A DNA stretch of 64,000 bases from Halarcobacter sp. (GCA_030145305.1 JAQYVX010000006.1:62001-126000); one strand, 5' to 3'. Shown: positions 37,259 to 46,923, numbered from the stretch's first letter. The notes: generated from the sequence alone by a model not told the origin. A program made the numbers and translations.

Positions 37259-39142
37259 ATGAAAACCTACAATTATACTTTTCAAAATAATCACTTTAAA
37301 GATAAGATAGATTATGAATTATTTAAAGATGAAAAAAATATTCTAATCCAAGTTTTTTGCGGAAATGACAAAAATGTTTTGCAATATGTAATTAATACTT
37401 TAATTACAAACTTACCAAATGCTATTTGTATTGGAACAACAACAGATGGCGAAATTAAAGACAAAAGAGTCTCTACTTTAAAAACTGTAATCTCAATATC
37501 AATTTTTGAAAAAACTTTTATTAAAAAAGCCATAATTGAAGGAGAAGATTCTTTTACAAATGGCTATGAAATTGCAAAAGAAATAATTACAGATAATACA
37601 AAACTTCTAATAACATTTACAGATGGAACAACTACAAATGCCGAAGAATATTTAAAAGGAATAAGTGCTTATAATGATTCTATTATGGTTTGTGGTGGAA
37701 TGGCGGGAGATAATGGGCTATTTAAACAAACATTTATTTCTTGTGGAAAAAAGATTCTAGATTATGGGGCGGTTGCAGTATCTTTGAATTCTGATATTTT
37801 ATCAGTATTTAATGATTATAAATACGACTGGTCTCCAATTGGAATAGAACATACAATAAATAAAGTAATAGGCAATAGAATTTATCAAATCTCAGGAATG
37901 AAAGCTATTGAATTTTATGAAAAATATTTAGGAGATAGTAATTCCCATACAGAATTTCCTTTAATAGTACAAAGAAATGGTATGTCAGTAGCAAGAGCTG
38001 TTTTAACAAGATATTCTGATGGAAGTTTAGGCTGTGGAGGTAATTTATACGAAGGGGATAAAGTTCGCTTAGGCTTTGCAAATGCTGAAATGATTATAAA
38101 AAATCCTCTGCAATATTTAAAAAATATAAATAACTATGCAGCTGAAACTTTTTTTATATATTCATGTATGGCAAGACGAAGATATATGCAAAATCTAATT
38201 AAAGTTGAAACTGAACCTTTTGCTCAAATAGCTCCAACTTCTGGTTTTTTTACCTACGCAGAATTTTTTCATACACATAAACGAAATGAATTAATGAATC
38301 AAACTATTACCTTAGTAGGATTAAGTGAAAAGTTAGATAATAAAAAAGAGCTTCTCTCAAGTAATCAGAATCTAGTTAAACACAATGAAGCTTCATATGC
38401 AAAAACTGTTCAAGCCTTAACAAATCTTATTCAACAAAGTGCAAAAGACCAAAATGAACAAAAAAAAGCTTTGGAGAAACAAATTGAATATTCACAAGAT
38501 TTATTAAAAAATCAAAAACTTTTTTTAAGTCATGCAGTACATGAAACAAACACTCCTCTTTCTGTGATAATGAGTAATATTGATTTGTATGATATGTCTT
38601 ATGAAAGAAATGAATATATTTCAAATATTGAAGTTGCCATGAAAAACGTAATTTCTATATATGATGATTTAAGCTATTTAGTAAAAAAAGATCAAATAAC
38701 ATATTGTACACATTTGGTTAATTTGGTTGATTTTATTAGAAGTAGAATATACTTCTTTGAAAAAGTAGCAAATCAAATGGAATCAAATTTTATATTTGAA
38801 GTTGATGAAAAAGATATGTTTATTAATTTCAATGAAATGAAACTTCAAAGGATTATTGATAATACTCTAACTAATGCGATTAAATATACTTATGAAAATC
38901 AACCAATTAAAGTTAGTCTTGAAAAAGTAGATAAAAATTATACTTTTACTGTTTCAAGTAAATCAAAAAAAATACAAAATCCTAAAAAAATTTTTGAAGA
39001 ATATTATAGAGAAGAGCGTTCCAAAGAAGGCTTTGGTCTAGGATTAAATTTGGTAAAAAGAATATGTGATGAAGAAAATGTAATAATCAAGCTTGTTTCA
39101 AATTTAGAATGCACTTCTTTTACTTATATATTTAAGGCTTAA
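37259..39142 (+). CDS. FIST-domain sensor histidine kinase
   Basis: A 627-residue kinase without obvious membrane segments. The first about 345 residues are FIST N and FIST C domains (motifs CIGTTTDGEI, MVCGGMAGDNG, FFIYSCMARRRYM), thought to bind small ligands such as amino acids. A coiled coil (about 350-420) leads to the kinase core with the phospho-acceptor His about residue 428 in AVHETNTPLSV, N box NTLTNAIKYT and G2 GFGLGLNLVKRIC. The usual Asp-x-Gly-x-Gly G1 motif is not seen; the place is filled by SSKSKKIQNPKKIFE. The response regulator gene follows 15 bp later. Confidence 0.92.
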   Translation: MKTYNYTFQNNHFKDKIDYELFKDEKNILIQVFCGNDKNVLQYVINTLITNLPNAICIGTTTDGEIKDKRVSTLKTVISISIFEKTFIKKAIIEGEDSFTNGYEIAKEIITDNTKLLITFTDGTTTNAEEYLKGISAYNDSIMVCGGMAGDNGLFKQTFISCGKKILDYGAVAVSLNSDILSVFNDYKYDWSPIGIEHTINKVIGNRIYQISGMKAIEFYEKYLGDSNSHTEFPLIVQRNGMSVARAVLTRYSDGSLGCGGNLYEGDKVRLGFANAEMIIKNPLQYLKNINNYAAETFFIYSCMARRRYMQNLIKVETEPFAQIAPTSGFFTYAEFFHTHKRNELMNQTITLVGLSEKLDNKKELLSSNQNLVKHNEASYAKTVQALTNLIQQSAKDQNEQKKALEKQIEYSQDLLKNQKLFLSHAVHETNTPLSVIMSNIDLYDMSYERNEYISNIEVAMKNVISIYDDLSYLVKKDQITYCTHLVNLVDFIRSRIYFFEKVANQMESNFIFEVDEKDMFINFNEMKLQRIIDNTLTNAIKYTYENQPIKVSLEKVDKNYTFTVSSKSKKIQNPKKIFEEYYREERSKEGFGLGLNLVKRICDEENVIIKLVSNLECTSFTYIFKA

Positions 39143-39157
39143 TACAAAGGGTTATTA

Positions 39158-39817
39158 ATGAAAATACTACTTTTAGAAGATGATATTATGTTAAACAAGG
39201 CAATTAAACAATATTTAGAAACAACAGGACACGCTGTTATTTCTACATTAGATGGAAATTCTTGCGTAGAAAAACTAGCCCAAGAAAAATTTGATTTATT
39301 AGTATTTGATATTAATGTTCCTGATATTGATGGTTTAACTATTTTAGAAAATTTGCATATACAAAAGAAAATGGTTCCGACAATCTTTATCTCAGCACTT
39401 ATTGATATTGAAGATATTACAAGAGCTTTTGATATTGGATGCCATGATTATTTAAAAAAACCCTTTCATCTAAAAGAATTAACACTTAGAATTAATAGAA
39501 TATTAAAAACAAGTCAAGTTCCTCAAGAGCATAAAAGATTATCAAAATCATATGGCTATGATTCAAAAAATATGATTTTATTTTTTAATAATGAACCTCA
39601 AATTTTACCCAAAAGACAAATTCAAATTATAGACTTATTATCAGCTAATAGAAGTTTAGTTTGTAACTATGATATGTTTAGAGAATATGTTTGGAACGAC
39701 GATTATATCGATAATGCAACAATTAGAGCAGAAGTTAATCGTGTTAAAAAAATCCTAAAAGAAGATTTTATTATAAATATTAGAGGGATTGGATATATGG
39801 TAGAAAGACCAAAATAA
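39158..39817 (+). CDS. OmpR-family response regulator paired with the FIST kinase
   Basis: A 219-residue regulator: receiver domain (LLEDDIM pocket, phospho-Asp in LLVFDINVPD about residue 51, KKPF switch) and winged-helix output domain ending in IINIRGIGYMV. It is cotranscribed with the FIST-domain kinase and is its probable partner. Its targets may include the neighbouring proVWX genes, but no evidence shows this. Confidence 0.93.
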   Translation: MKILLLEDDIMLNKAIKQYLETTGHAVISTLDGNSCVEKLAQEKFDLLVFDINVPDIDGLTILENLHIQKKMVPTIFISALIDIEDITRAFDIGCHDYLKKPFHLKELTLRINRILKTSQVPQEHKRLSKSYGYDSKNMILFFNNEPQILPKRQIQIIDLLSANRSLVCNYDMFREYVWNDDYIDNATIRAEVNRVKKILKEDFIINIRGIGYMVERPK

Positions 39818-39993
39818 ATCACTCTTTTATAAAATCTGCAATTAAAATATTCCACTACAAAAGTAAATTATAAAATTTACACAAAAAATGTAATTATTTT
39901 ACACTTATTATGTAATTTTTAGATATCATCAATACTATTTTTAATATTCCTTTAAGACTTATATGTAATAATATATGTAAATCTACACAAGAA

Positions 39994-41208
39994 ATGGAGT
40001 CAAAAATCGATATTATAAACAAAAAACTTATAGTTAAAAATGTTTTTAAAGTATTTGGTGAGAGTCCAAAAAAAGCTTTAAAAATGTTAGATAAAGGTTT
40101 AAGTAAAGATGAAATATTTACTCAAACTGGGATGACAATTGGTGTTCAAAATGCTAGTTTTGAAATAAATGAAGGTGAAATTTTTGTAATTATGGGTTTA
40201 TCAGGTTCAGGTAAATCAACTCTTGTAAGGCTTTTAAATAGGCTTATTGAACCAACTTCTGGACAAATAATCATAGATAACACAGATATTACAAATTTAA
40301 ATGATAAAGAATTAATTGATATTAGAAGAAAAAAAATATCTATGGTTTTTCAATCTTTTGCTTTAATGCCACATATGAATATAATTGATAATACCTCTTT
40401 TGGTTTAGAATTAAGTGGACTATCCAAAGAACAAAGATATAAAGCTGCACAAAAAGCACTAGAACAAGTAGGATTAGAGCATCATGCCCAATCATATCCT
40501 GATGAATTAAGTGGTGGAATGCAACAAAGAGTAGGATTAGCAAGAGCACTTGCAAATGATCCTGATATTATGCTTATGGATGAAGCTTTTTCAGCTCTTG
40601 ATCCTCTAATTAGAACTGAAATGCAAGACGAACTTATAGAACTTCAAGAAAAAGAGAAAAGAACAATAGTATTTATTTCTCATGATCTAGATGAAGCGAT
40701 TAGAATAGGTGATAGAATTGCAATTATGCAAAATGGTGAAATTGTTCAAATAGGAACGCCTGAAGAGATTATTAATGAACCTGCAAATAATTATGTAAAA
40801 TCATTTTTTAAAGGTGTTGATGTAACTTCAGTATTAAATGCCTCTCATCTTGCAAAAAAAATCAAACCAACAATTATTAATAAAGAAGGTGCTGGTATAA
40901 AATCTGCTCTTCAATATATTACTGATTATGATGAAGACTATGCATATTTTATAGAAAAAAGTGGTAAATATATTGGAATATTAACTTTAGATTCATTAAA
41001 AGAACAAAAAAAGCTTGGAGCAACTATTCATGCTGCGGTAATCGACGAAAAACCGATTAATGAAAATTTACAAATTTCAGAATTTATTTCTGATATTGCA
41101 AGTCATTTATATCCTACTGCTGTAATAAATGATGAAGGTAAATATAAAGGAACAATATCAAAAAGTAGATTATTAAAAGTATTTGGTGAAGGAGTAGAAA
41201 ATGAGTAA
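39994..41208 (+). CDS. proV: Glycine betaine/proline ABC importer, ATPase
   Basis: A 404-residue ATPase of the ProV/OpuAA group. Typical features are the N-terminal KVFGESPKKALKML, Walker A GLSGSGKSTLVRLL (about residues 69-82), signature LSGGMQQRVGLARAL, Walker B IMLMDEAFSALDP and the C-terminal CBS-type tandem (about 290-400) that senses ionic strength or ligand. A 176-bp upstream gap probably holds the promoter. proW overlaps its end by 8 bp. Confidence 0.95.
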   Translation: MESKIDIINKKLIVKNVFKVFGESPKKALKMLDKGLSKDEIFTQTGMTIGVQNASFEINEGEIFVIMGLSGSGKSTLVRLLNRLIEPTSGQIIIDNTDITNLNDKELIDIRRKKISMVFQSFALMPHMNIIDNTSFGLELSGLSKEQRYKAAQKALEQVGLEHHAQSYPDELSGGMQQRVGLARALANDPDIMLMDEAFSALDPLIRTEMQDELIELQEKEKRTIVFISHDLDEAIRIGDRIAIMQNGEIVQIGTPEEIINEPANNYVKSFFKGVDVTSVLNASHLAKKIKPTIINKEGAGIKSALQYITDYDEDYAYFIEKSGKYIGILTLDSLKEQKKLGATIHAAVIDEKPINENLQISEFISDIASHLYPTAVINDEGKYKGTISKSRLLKVFGEGVENE

Positions 41209-42232
41209 TGACCCATGGGGAAATGCATCAACTGCACAAGAAAATAAAGAATCTTCTGTAGATTGGACAGGAGCATCAGCTGATGTGCCTATTGAAGAAA
41301 TAAAAGATTTTGATATTTTAAATCCTTTTGAACATGTTGTTATTCCTTTTGATTCTTGGACAAATGATGGAATTAATTGGTTAGTTGCTAACTTTAGAGA
41401 AGTTTTTTTAGCAGCAAAAGCTCCAATTGATGTGGTATTAAAAGCAACAGAGAGTTTTCTATTGTATTTAAATCCATATGTTGTAATTTTATTTTTTGTT
41501 TTATTAGCACTCCAATTTTCCACTAAGAAGTTAGCAATTGGAACCTTTATTTCATTTTTTATCATTGGACTTATTGGAGCTTGGGAAGAATCAATGATTA
41601 CCTTATCTTTAGTAATTACAGCTGTACTATTTTCAATTTTAATAGGACTTCCTCTTGGTATTTGGAGTGCTAAAAGTGATACTGTGAATAAAGTTTTACG
41701 CCCAATACTTGATGGAATGCAAACAACACCAGCCTTTGTATACTTAATTCCTATTGTAATGTTATTTGGAATTGGAAATGTCCCTGGAGTTATTGTAACT
41801 ATAATATTTGCACTTCCACCTCTTATTAGGCTTACAAATTTAGGTATTAGACAAGTCCCTGAAGATTTAATAGAAGCTTCAAGATCTTTTGGTGCAAGTT
41901 CATCTCAAATGTTATGGAAAGTTCAAATTCCAGTAGCAATGCCTACGATTATGGCAGGAGTTAATCAAACATTGATGTTATCTTTATCAATGGTTGTAAT
42001 AGCTTCAATGATTGCAGTTGGTGGTCTTGGACAAATGGTTTTAAGAGGAATTGGTAGACTAGATATTGGTTTAGCCGCAGTTGGTGGTCTTGGAATTGTA
42101 CTTCTTGCAGTTATTTTAGATAGATTAACTCAAGCAATGGGTCAAAAAGACAAAAATATTAAAACTAAATGGTTCCAAAAAGGTCCAATTGGTTTTATAT
42201 ATAAAATTAAAAATGGAGAAAAAAATGATTAG
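41201..42232 (+). CDS. proW: Glycine betaine/proline ABC importer, permease
   Basis: A 343-residue permease with a long soluble N-terminal region (about residues 1-85), about seven membrane segments and the coupling-loop motif EASRSFGASSSQMLWKV. Overlaps both neighbours by 8 bp, so the three genes are tightly coupled. Confidence 0.94.
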   Translation: MSNDPWGNASTAQENKESSVDWTGASADVPIEEIKDFDILNPFEHVVIPFDSWTNDGINWLVANFREVFLAAKAPIDVVLKATESFLLYLNPYVVILFFVLLALQFSTKKLAIGTFISFFIIGLIGAWEESMITLSLVITAVLFSILIGLPLGIWSAKSDTVNKVLRPILDGMQTTPAFVYLIPIVMLFGIGNVPGVIVTIIFALPPLIRLTNLGIRQVPEDLIEASRSFGASSSQMLWKVQIPVAMPTIMAGVNQTLMLSLSMVVIASMIAVGGLGQMVLRGIGRLDIGLAAVGGLGIVLLAVILDRLTQAMGQKDKNIKTKWFQKGPIGFIYKIKNGEKND

Positions 42233-43202
42233 TAAAAAAATATTAGTTGGTGGACTTATTTCACTAGTATTAGCCTCAAACTTATTTGCTGCAAAAGTTA
42301 ATGCACTTAAGTCATCAATAGCAGAAGAAACTTTTCAAATGCTAATTGTAAATGAAGTATTAAAGAAAATGGGTCATGAAGTTATAAGCTCAAATGATGT
42401 TAATTATGATATTGCTTATCAAACAATAGCAAGTAATGCAAATAGTGACGATGTATATTTCTTAGCTTCAATGTGGGATCCTTTGCATAATGAAAAATTA
42501 AAAGCTCTTGACGGAGATAAAAAATTAGTTCAATATGATAAGTTTATTTCAAATTGTGCGCAAGGATACTTAATTGATAAAAAAACTGCTGATAAATATA
42601 ATATTAAATATTATAATGATCTAAAGAAACCTGAGATTGCAAAACTTTTTGATACAAATGGAAATGGAAAAGCAAATTTAACAGGATGTAATGCAGGTTG
42701 GGGATGTGAAAAAGTTATAGAACATCAACTAGACGCTTATGGTTTAAGAGATACAGTTGAACATAATCAAGGTGAATATTCAGCACTTTTAGCAAATACT
42801 ATAGCCAACTACAAAACAGGAAAACCAATTTTATATTATACATGGACTCCTTATTGGGTGAGTGGTAAACTAGTTCCTGGAAAAGATGTTGTATTTTTAC
42901 AAGTAACACATTCAGCTAATCCAAACACTAATTCTACAAAACTTTCAAATGGGGCAGATTATGGATTTAATATAAATGATCAAAGAATTGTTTCAAATGC
43001 AAGTGTAAAAACAAAGCATAAAGATATAGCAAAACTATTTGATATTATCAAAATTGATGTAAATGATATTAGTGGTCAAAATATGCTTATGGCAAATGGT
43101 CAAAATAAAGAGAAAGATATACAAAGACATGCCAAAGTATGGCTAGAAAAAAATGCAGCAAAAGTTGATGCATGGGTTAAAGAAGCCAAAGCAGCCAAAT
43201 AA
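42225..43202 (+). CDS. proX: Glycine betaine/proline-type binding protein
   Basis: A periplasmic binding protein of the OpuAC/ProX type. I place the start at 42225 (Met-Ile-Ser-Lys-Lys), preceded by GGAG with 6 bp spacing and giving a clean signal peptide (about residues 1-22); the longer frame upstream adds only proW overlap. The 325-residue protein keeps aromatic residues suited to binding quaternary amines (SMWDPLHNE, YTWTPYWVSGK), and NAGWGCEK. The compound carried is most likely glycine betaine or a relative. Confidence 0.92.
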   Translation: MISKKILVGGLISLVLASNLFAAKVNALKSSIAEETFQMLIVNEVLKKMGHEVISSNDVNYDIAYQTIASNANSDDVYFLASMWDPLHNEKLKALDGDKKLVQYDKFISNCAQGYLIDKKTADKYNIKYYNDLKKPEIAKLFDTNGNGKANLTGCNAGWGCEKVIEHQLDAYGLRDTVEHNQGEYSALLANTIANYKTGKPILYYTWTPYWVSGKLVPGKDVVFLQVTHSANPNTNSTKLSNGADYGFNINDQRIVSNASVKTKHKDIAKLFDIIKIDVNDISGQNMLMANGQNKEKDIQRHAKVWLEKNAAKVDAWVKEAKAAK

Positions 43203-43208
43203 ACATCT

Positions 43209-43239
43209 AAAATAAGAGGAAAATCCCTCTTATTTTTTT
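43209..43239 (+). terminator. Terminator of proVWX
   Basis: An 11-bp perfect stem (AAAATAAGAGG / CCTCTTATTTT) with a 6-base loop followed by a T run, just after the proX stop codon. Confidence 0.85.
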
Positions 43240-43312
43240 ATATTAAAGAATATAAAGTTTATTTGAATTTATAATTTCATATAATTATAAACTTTTAATA
43301 AAAAGGAAAAGC

Positions 43313-43651
43313 TTGGCTTTACTAAATAATAACAAAGACATACTACCTCTTAGTAGTATTGCAGAACTTTTAACTGCAAAAGTAAGAACCCTAAAAATGT
43401 ACGAAGACAAAGGTCTTTTACCTCAAAAAAAAGATTCAAAAAAACTATACTCAATAAACGATGTTAAGATTATTTCTTTTGTTCATTATTTAGCAAGTGT
43501 TAAAAAAATAAATGCAAATGGTATTAAATATATTAGAGAGATGTTAGATAATAATATGGATGAAAAAAATAAAGATGATTTTCTTTCCCTAGTTGAAGAA
43601 AAAATGGAAAAACTATCTGGTGGAGATATTAAAGATATTGAAAATATCTAA
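43313..43651 (+). CDS. MerR-family transcription regulator, TTG start
   Basis: A 112-residue DNA-binding protein. The start is TTG at 43313 with AAAAGGAAAA 3-9 bp upstream; no in-frame ATG gives a complete helix-turn-helix. The MerR winged-helix motif is clear: IAELLTAKVRTLKMYEDKGL, then LYSINDVKIISFVHYL. The C-terminal part is too short for a large effector domain, as in HspR-type repressors. It follows proX by 110 bp with a terminator between. It may control the osmoprotectant importer or stress genes. Confidence 0.82.
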   Translation: MALLNNNKDILPLSSIAELLTAKVRTLKMYEDKGLLPQKKDSKKLYSINDVKIISFVHYLASVKKINANGIKYIREMLDNNMDEKNKDDFLSLVEEKMEKLSGGDIKDIENI

Positions 43652-43745
43652 ATTTGAGCTCATAAAATAAGGTACAATAATTAAGGGTAAAGATGCAAGT
43701 ACAAGATGATCAATGCTTATTTGGAATTGGAGTTTAACACTTTGA

Positions 43746-43781
43746 GGAACACGGAAGATTAATATGAGTACTTTGTGTTCC
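43746..43781. repeat. Short inverted repeat at the left island edge
   Basis: GGAACAC and GTGTTCC form a 7-bp inverted repeat with a 22-base spacer in a stretch (43652-43852) with no gene. It lies just left of the first 25-bp island repeat. It may be mobile-element debris. Confidence 0.35.
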
Positions 43782-43815
43782 AAAATCTAGGGGGTTAAGA
43801 AGAGATTATCCAGAA

Positions 43816-43840
43816 TTTTGTGTCCTATTTTCTGTTGACA
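43816..43840 (+). repeat. 25-bp island repeat, copy 1 (perfect)
   Basis: The left copy of a 25-bp sequence (core TGTCCTATTTTCTGTTGACA). Its exact reverse complement lies at 51356-51380, making a 25-bp perfect inverted repeat around 7.5 kb. The core starts TG and ends CA, as insertion-sequence ends do, and an IstB-type gene remnant begins 12 bp further on. Most likely an IS end of the IS21 kind. Confidence 0.75.
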
Positions 43841-43852
43841 GATTAGGTATTT

Positions 43853-44146
43853 ATGAATCAAGAAACTATAATAAATAAAATGAGTGAACTTAAACTAGAA
43901 GGTTTTAAAACAGCATATCTAAGACAAATTGAAAATAGGAATTATGATAAATTATCATTTAATGAAAAACTCTATAATCTTCTTGAATCTCAAGATACTT
44001 TCCAACATAATAGAAAAATACAAATGAATTTTAAAATGTCAAAAATTAAGGATAAGAAAACAAGAGGATTAAATATTGTTCATTCTTCACATAGAGTTGA
44101 ATTAAAAGGGACATCTATGAGAAAATTTATGTCAAAAATAGATTAA
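43853..44146 (+). pseudogene. IstB-like transposase helper, N-terminal remnant
   Basis: The first about 70 residues resemble the N-terminal domain of IstB ATPases (IS21 family): NKMSELKLEGFKTAYLRQIENR followed by LSFNEKLYNLLESQDTFQHNRKI. A full IstB is about 250 residues with a P-loop; here the frame ends at 97 residues in unrelated sequence, with no Walker A. The partner istA is absent upstream, where only the 25-bp repeat stands. It is a dead fragment of an insertion sequence. Confidence 0.7.
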
Positions 44147-44208
44147 CATTCGAACACTTTGCATTAAAATGTTGTTAGAGAATATTTCAATTTGAAAGTG
44201 TTCAAATG
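44147..44208. repeat. Imperfect inverted repeat after the istB remnant
   Basis: CATTCGAACACTTT (44147-44160) pairs with AAAGTGTTCAAATG (44195-44208) with one mismatch, across a 34-base spacer. It lies between the istB remnant and the STAND gene. Possibly another element end; no gene in this interval has a good ribosome site. Confidence 0.4.
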
Positions 44209-44348
44209 TTTACCGATACGCTGTTCAAGTTGAGTGATATTTACAGGATACCTCATAGTGAAGTAGTAGATCCAATTAATTATAAAAATCAGGTAATTAA
44301 TGAATTATAGTCTATATAAAAAATTTACCTAGTTAAAAAAGGAAAAAA

Positions 44349-46886
44349 ATGGCACGGAAACAAGCTCGAGATATTAGCGAAAGTAAAACTTTAAATGCAA
44401 AAAGAATTTTTACAGATAGAGAAGAACCTCAAACATCCTTTAAAAAAAGATTAGCACAAGTAAATATAAGAGAATACTCAATATTGCACTTTTACGGAGT
44501 TGGAGGGATTGGCAAAACTTCACTTCAAAAACACTTACAAAAGGAACATTTAGATAAAAATAAAGACGCAATTTATAGTTGGATTGATTTTGAAAAAGCT
44601 GACAATCAACAAGAACATAATGCTTATCGAATTATAGTAAATAAGTTTAAAGAACGATTTAATATTACATTTACTTCTTTTAATATTGCATATATTATAT
44701 ACCTAAAGAAATCAAATCCAAATATAGAAATATCAAAAGAATCTTTACCTTTTGTTGAAGAAGGTGGAATTCTTGCAAGTGCTTTAGATATAGTAGATAA
44801 TATTGGCGGCTTAGCCTCTTTATCTGTTGATTTAATTAAATATGTAGGAGAAAAAGTAAAAGAAAACCATTTTAATTCTAATATTAGAAGTGAATTAACT
44901 AAGTTAGAAGAATTGGAAGCTGATAAGATTGAAGAGAGGCTTATTGATTTTCTAACTTATGATATAAAAGTCTTTAAAGAGATGAATCCAAGTAAAAAAA
45001 TAGTTATATTTTTAGATACTTATGAATCATTATGGGGAGAAGAAAGAAAAGAATCAAGTATTTTGACAAAAGATATTTGGATAAGAGATAATTTAGTGAC
45101 TCAACTGAAAAATGTTTTATTTGTAATTTGTGGAAGAGAAAAGCTTAGATGGGAGGAAGATGATTATTCTTGGATAGAAAAAGATAAAGAAGGGTTTTCT
45201 GATTTAGAGCAACATATTATAGGTAATTTAAGTGATAATGATGCCAGATATTTTTTAGACAGTTGTACAATAGAAGATAGCTTAATACAAGATACCATTA
45301 TAAAAAATAGTGATGGAGTGCCTTATTATTTAGATTTATCTGTTGATACTTTTATTCAAATGAAGAAAAAGAATTTAGTTCCAAATGAAAAAGATTTTCA
45401 AAATATTGAAAAACATAAAATTTTTGAAAGATTTATGCGATATATAGATAAAGAAAAAGCTACTTTAAAATTATTAGCAATTGCAAATTTTTATAATAAA
45501 GAACTTTTTAAATTAACTGTCAAAAAGTTTGATACAGCTTACCCTGTTACAGAATTAAGTATATTTAACAATTTTTCTTTTATACGAGAATATAATGAAA
45601 ACTTTTATATCCACAACCTAATGAGAAAGAGTTTAATTAATTGCTTAGACGAGGACTTGAAAAAAGAAGTAAATGAATTCTATTTTGAATACTATAATAG
45701 TAAATTAGAAGATTTAGATATCAAAAATATTACAGCAGAGCAAGAAGAAGCTTTTAAAGAAGCTTTTTATCATAAGTCTAAATTAAAAGATATTAACTCA
45801 TTATCAAAATGGTTTTACAAAAAATATTCAATTTTTTTCGAAGCAGGAAGATATAATCTTTTAATAGAATCAAGTGAATCTTTATTAGATAAAATCATAA
45901 AGATATTTGGATTAATTGATTCAAATACCTTTTTGATTCAAAATAGTCTTGGCATACTTTATTTTTCTTTGGGGAAGTATAAAGAATGCTTACCTTTTTA
46001 CTTGCAAGCTTTTCTTATAGCTCAAGAATTATATCAAAATAAGGAAAATAATGATGAATTAATTATTAAATTAGCAGCTATAAATAATAATTTAGCCATT
46101 GTTTATGATGAGCTGGGTGAACTTGAGTATGCAATTCATTTTTATAATGATTCATTATCTATATATAAATCTTTTTCTAAAGAAAGTCTAGAAATAGCAG
46201 GAATCTATAATAATCTAGGTTTATTATCTTTAAAATTAGAATCTTTTGATAATGCATTAAGTTTTTCTATGCAAGCTTTAGAAATTAACATTAACATATT
46301 AGGAGAAAAACATTTAAATTGTGCTCAGAGTTATTTTAACTTGTCATTAGTTTATTCCGCATTAAAATTTTTTGAAAAATCTATACCTTTACTTATAAAA
46401 GCTCTAGAAATATTTGATGAGAACTTTGGAGAGAATCATCATAAGACAGCAAATTGTTATATATCTTTAGCTCATGTTTATTTAGATTTAAATAATAGCA
46501 AAGAAGCTTTACCTTTATTTGAAAAGTCGTTAGTAATTTATAGAAATCATTATGAAGATAGTCATCCAACGATAATCTCTATCTATCAAGGTTTAATAAA
46601 ATGTTACATAATAATTGCTCAGTTAGAAAAAGCCATATCTTGGAATAATAAGCTTCTAGAAATAACTATAAAAATATTTAGTGAAGAATCTTTTGAGTCA
46701 ATCAGAGAGTATGATAATATATCAATATTATATGAAAACTTAGGAGACTATAAAATGGCTTTTAAAACTTATGAAAGACTTTTAAAAATAAAAGAAAAGA
46801 AACTTGGTAAAGATCATTCAGAAGTTATAGAATCAAAAAAGATACTTAAAATCATTGAATCTAAAATTAATAAACCTACTTTATAA
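44349..46886 (+). CDS. STAND NTPase with C-terminal TPR repeats
   Basis: An 845-residue protein. A short N-terminal region with FTDREEP (the STAND entry motif) leads to the P-loop GVGGIGKTSL (about residues 50-59), Walker B KKIVIFLDTYESLWG (about 216-230) and a sensor Arg in CGREKLRW (about 261-268). A helical middle part (about 300-525) resembles the winged-helix and arm of STAND proteins. From about 530 to 840 come seven or so kinesin-light-chain-type TPR repeats of about 42 residues (for example NNNLAIVYDELGELEYAIHFY). STAND proteins oligomerise when the repeats sense a ligand, as in Avs and NACHT anti-phage proteins. Unlike those, there is no room for an effector domain before the P-loop. 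It stands alone on its strand amid mobile-element debris. Defence is an inference. Confidence 0.85.
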   Translation: MARKQARDISESKTLNAKRIFTDREEPQTSFKKRLAQVNIREYSILHFYGVGGIGKTSLQKHLQKEHLDKNKDAIYSWIDFEKADNQQEHNAYRIIVNKFKERFNITFTSFNIAYIIYLKKSNPNIEISKESLPFVEEGGILASALDIVDNIGGLASLSVDLIKYVGEKVKENHFNSNIRSELTKLEELEADKIEERLIDFLTYDIKVFKEMNPSKKIVIFLDTYESLWGEERKESSILTKDIWIRDNLVTQLKNVLFVICGREKLRWEEDDYSWIEKDKEGFSDLEQHIIGNLSDNDARYFLDSCTIEDSLIQDTIIKNSDGVPYYLDLSVDTFIQMKKKNLVPNEKDFQNIEKHKIFERFMRYIDKEKATLKLLAIANFYNKELFKLTVKKFDTAYPVTELSIFNNFSFIREYNENFYIHNLMRKSLINCLDEDLKKEVNEFYFEYYNSKLEDLDIKNITAEQEEAFKEAFYHKSKLKDINSLSKWFYKKYSIFFEAGRYNLLIESSESLLDKIIKIFGLIDSNTFLIQNSLGILYFSLGKYKECLPFYLQAFLIAQELYQNKENNDELIIKLAAINNNLAIVYDELGELEYAIHFYNDSLSIYKSFSKESLEIAGIYNNLGLLSLKLESFDNALSFSMQALEININILGEKHLNCAQSYFNLSLVYSALKFFEKSIPLLIKALEIFDENFGENHHKTANCYISLAHVYLDLNNSKEALPLFEKSLVIYRNHYEDSHPTIISIYQGLIKCYIIIAQLEKAISWNNKLLEITIKIFSEESFESIREYDNISILYENLGDYKMAFKTYERLLKIKEKKLGKDHSEVIESKKILKIIESKINKPTL

Positions 46887-46917
46887 GGGAACCACATATC
46901 CTGTCATTTCCTCACTT

Positions 46918-46923
46918 TATAAT
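46918..46923 (+). promoter_or_regulatory. Possible -10 box of the broken gene at 46953
   Basis: TATAAT 30 bp before an ATG with an AAGGAG site. It suggests that the broken gene once had, or still has, its own transcript. Confidence 0.4.

Noticed and set aside
41173-41565. Open frame on the minus strand across proW
   Set aside because: It is opposite a well-supported gene and has no signals of its own.
44206-44310. A 34-codon open frame (MFTDTLFKLSDIYRIPH...) before the STAND gene
   Set aside because: No ribosome site and no recognised family; its start overlaps an inverted repeat. Probably debris.
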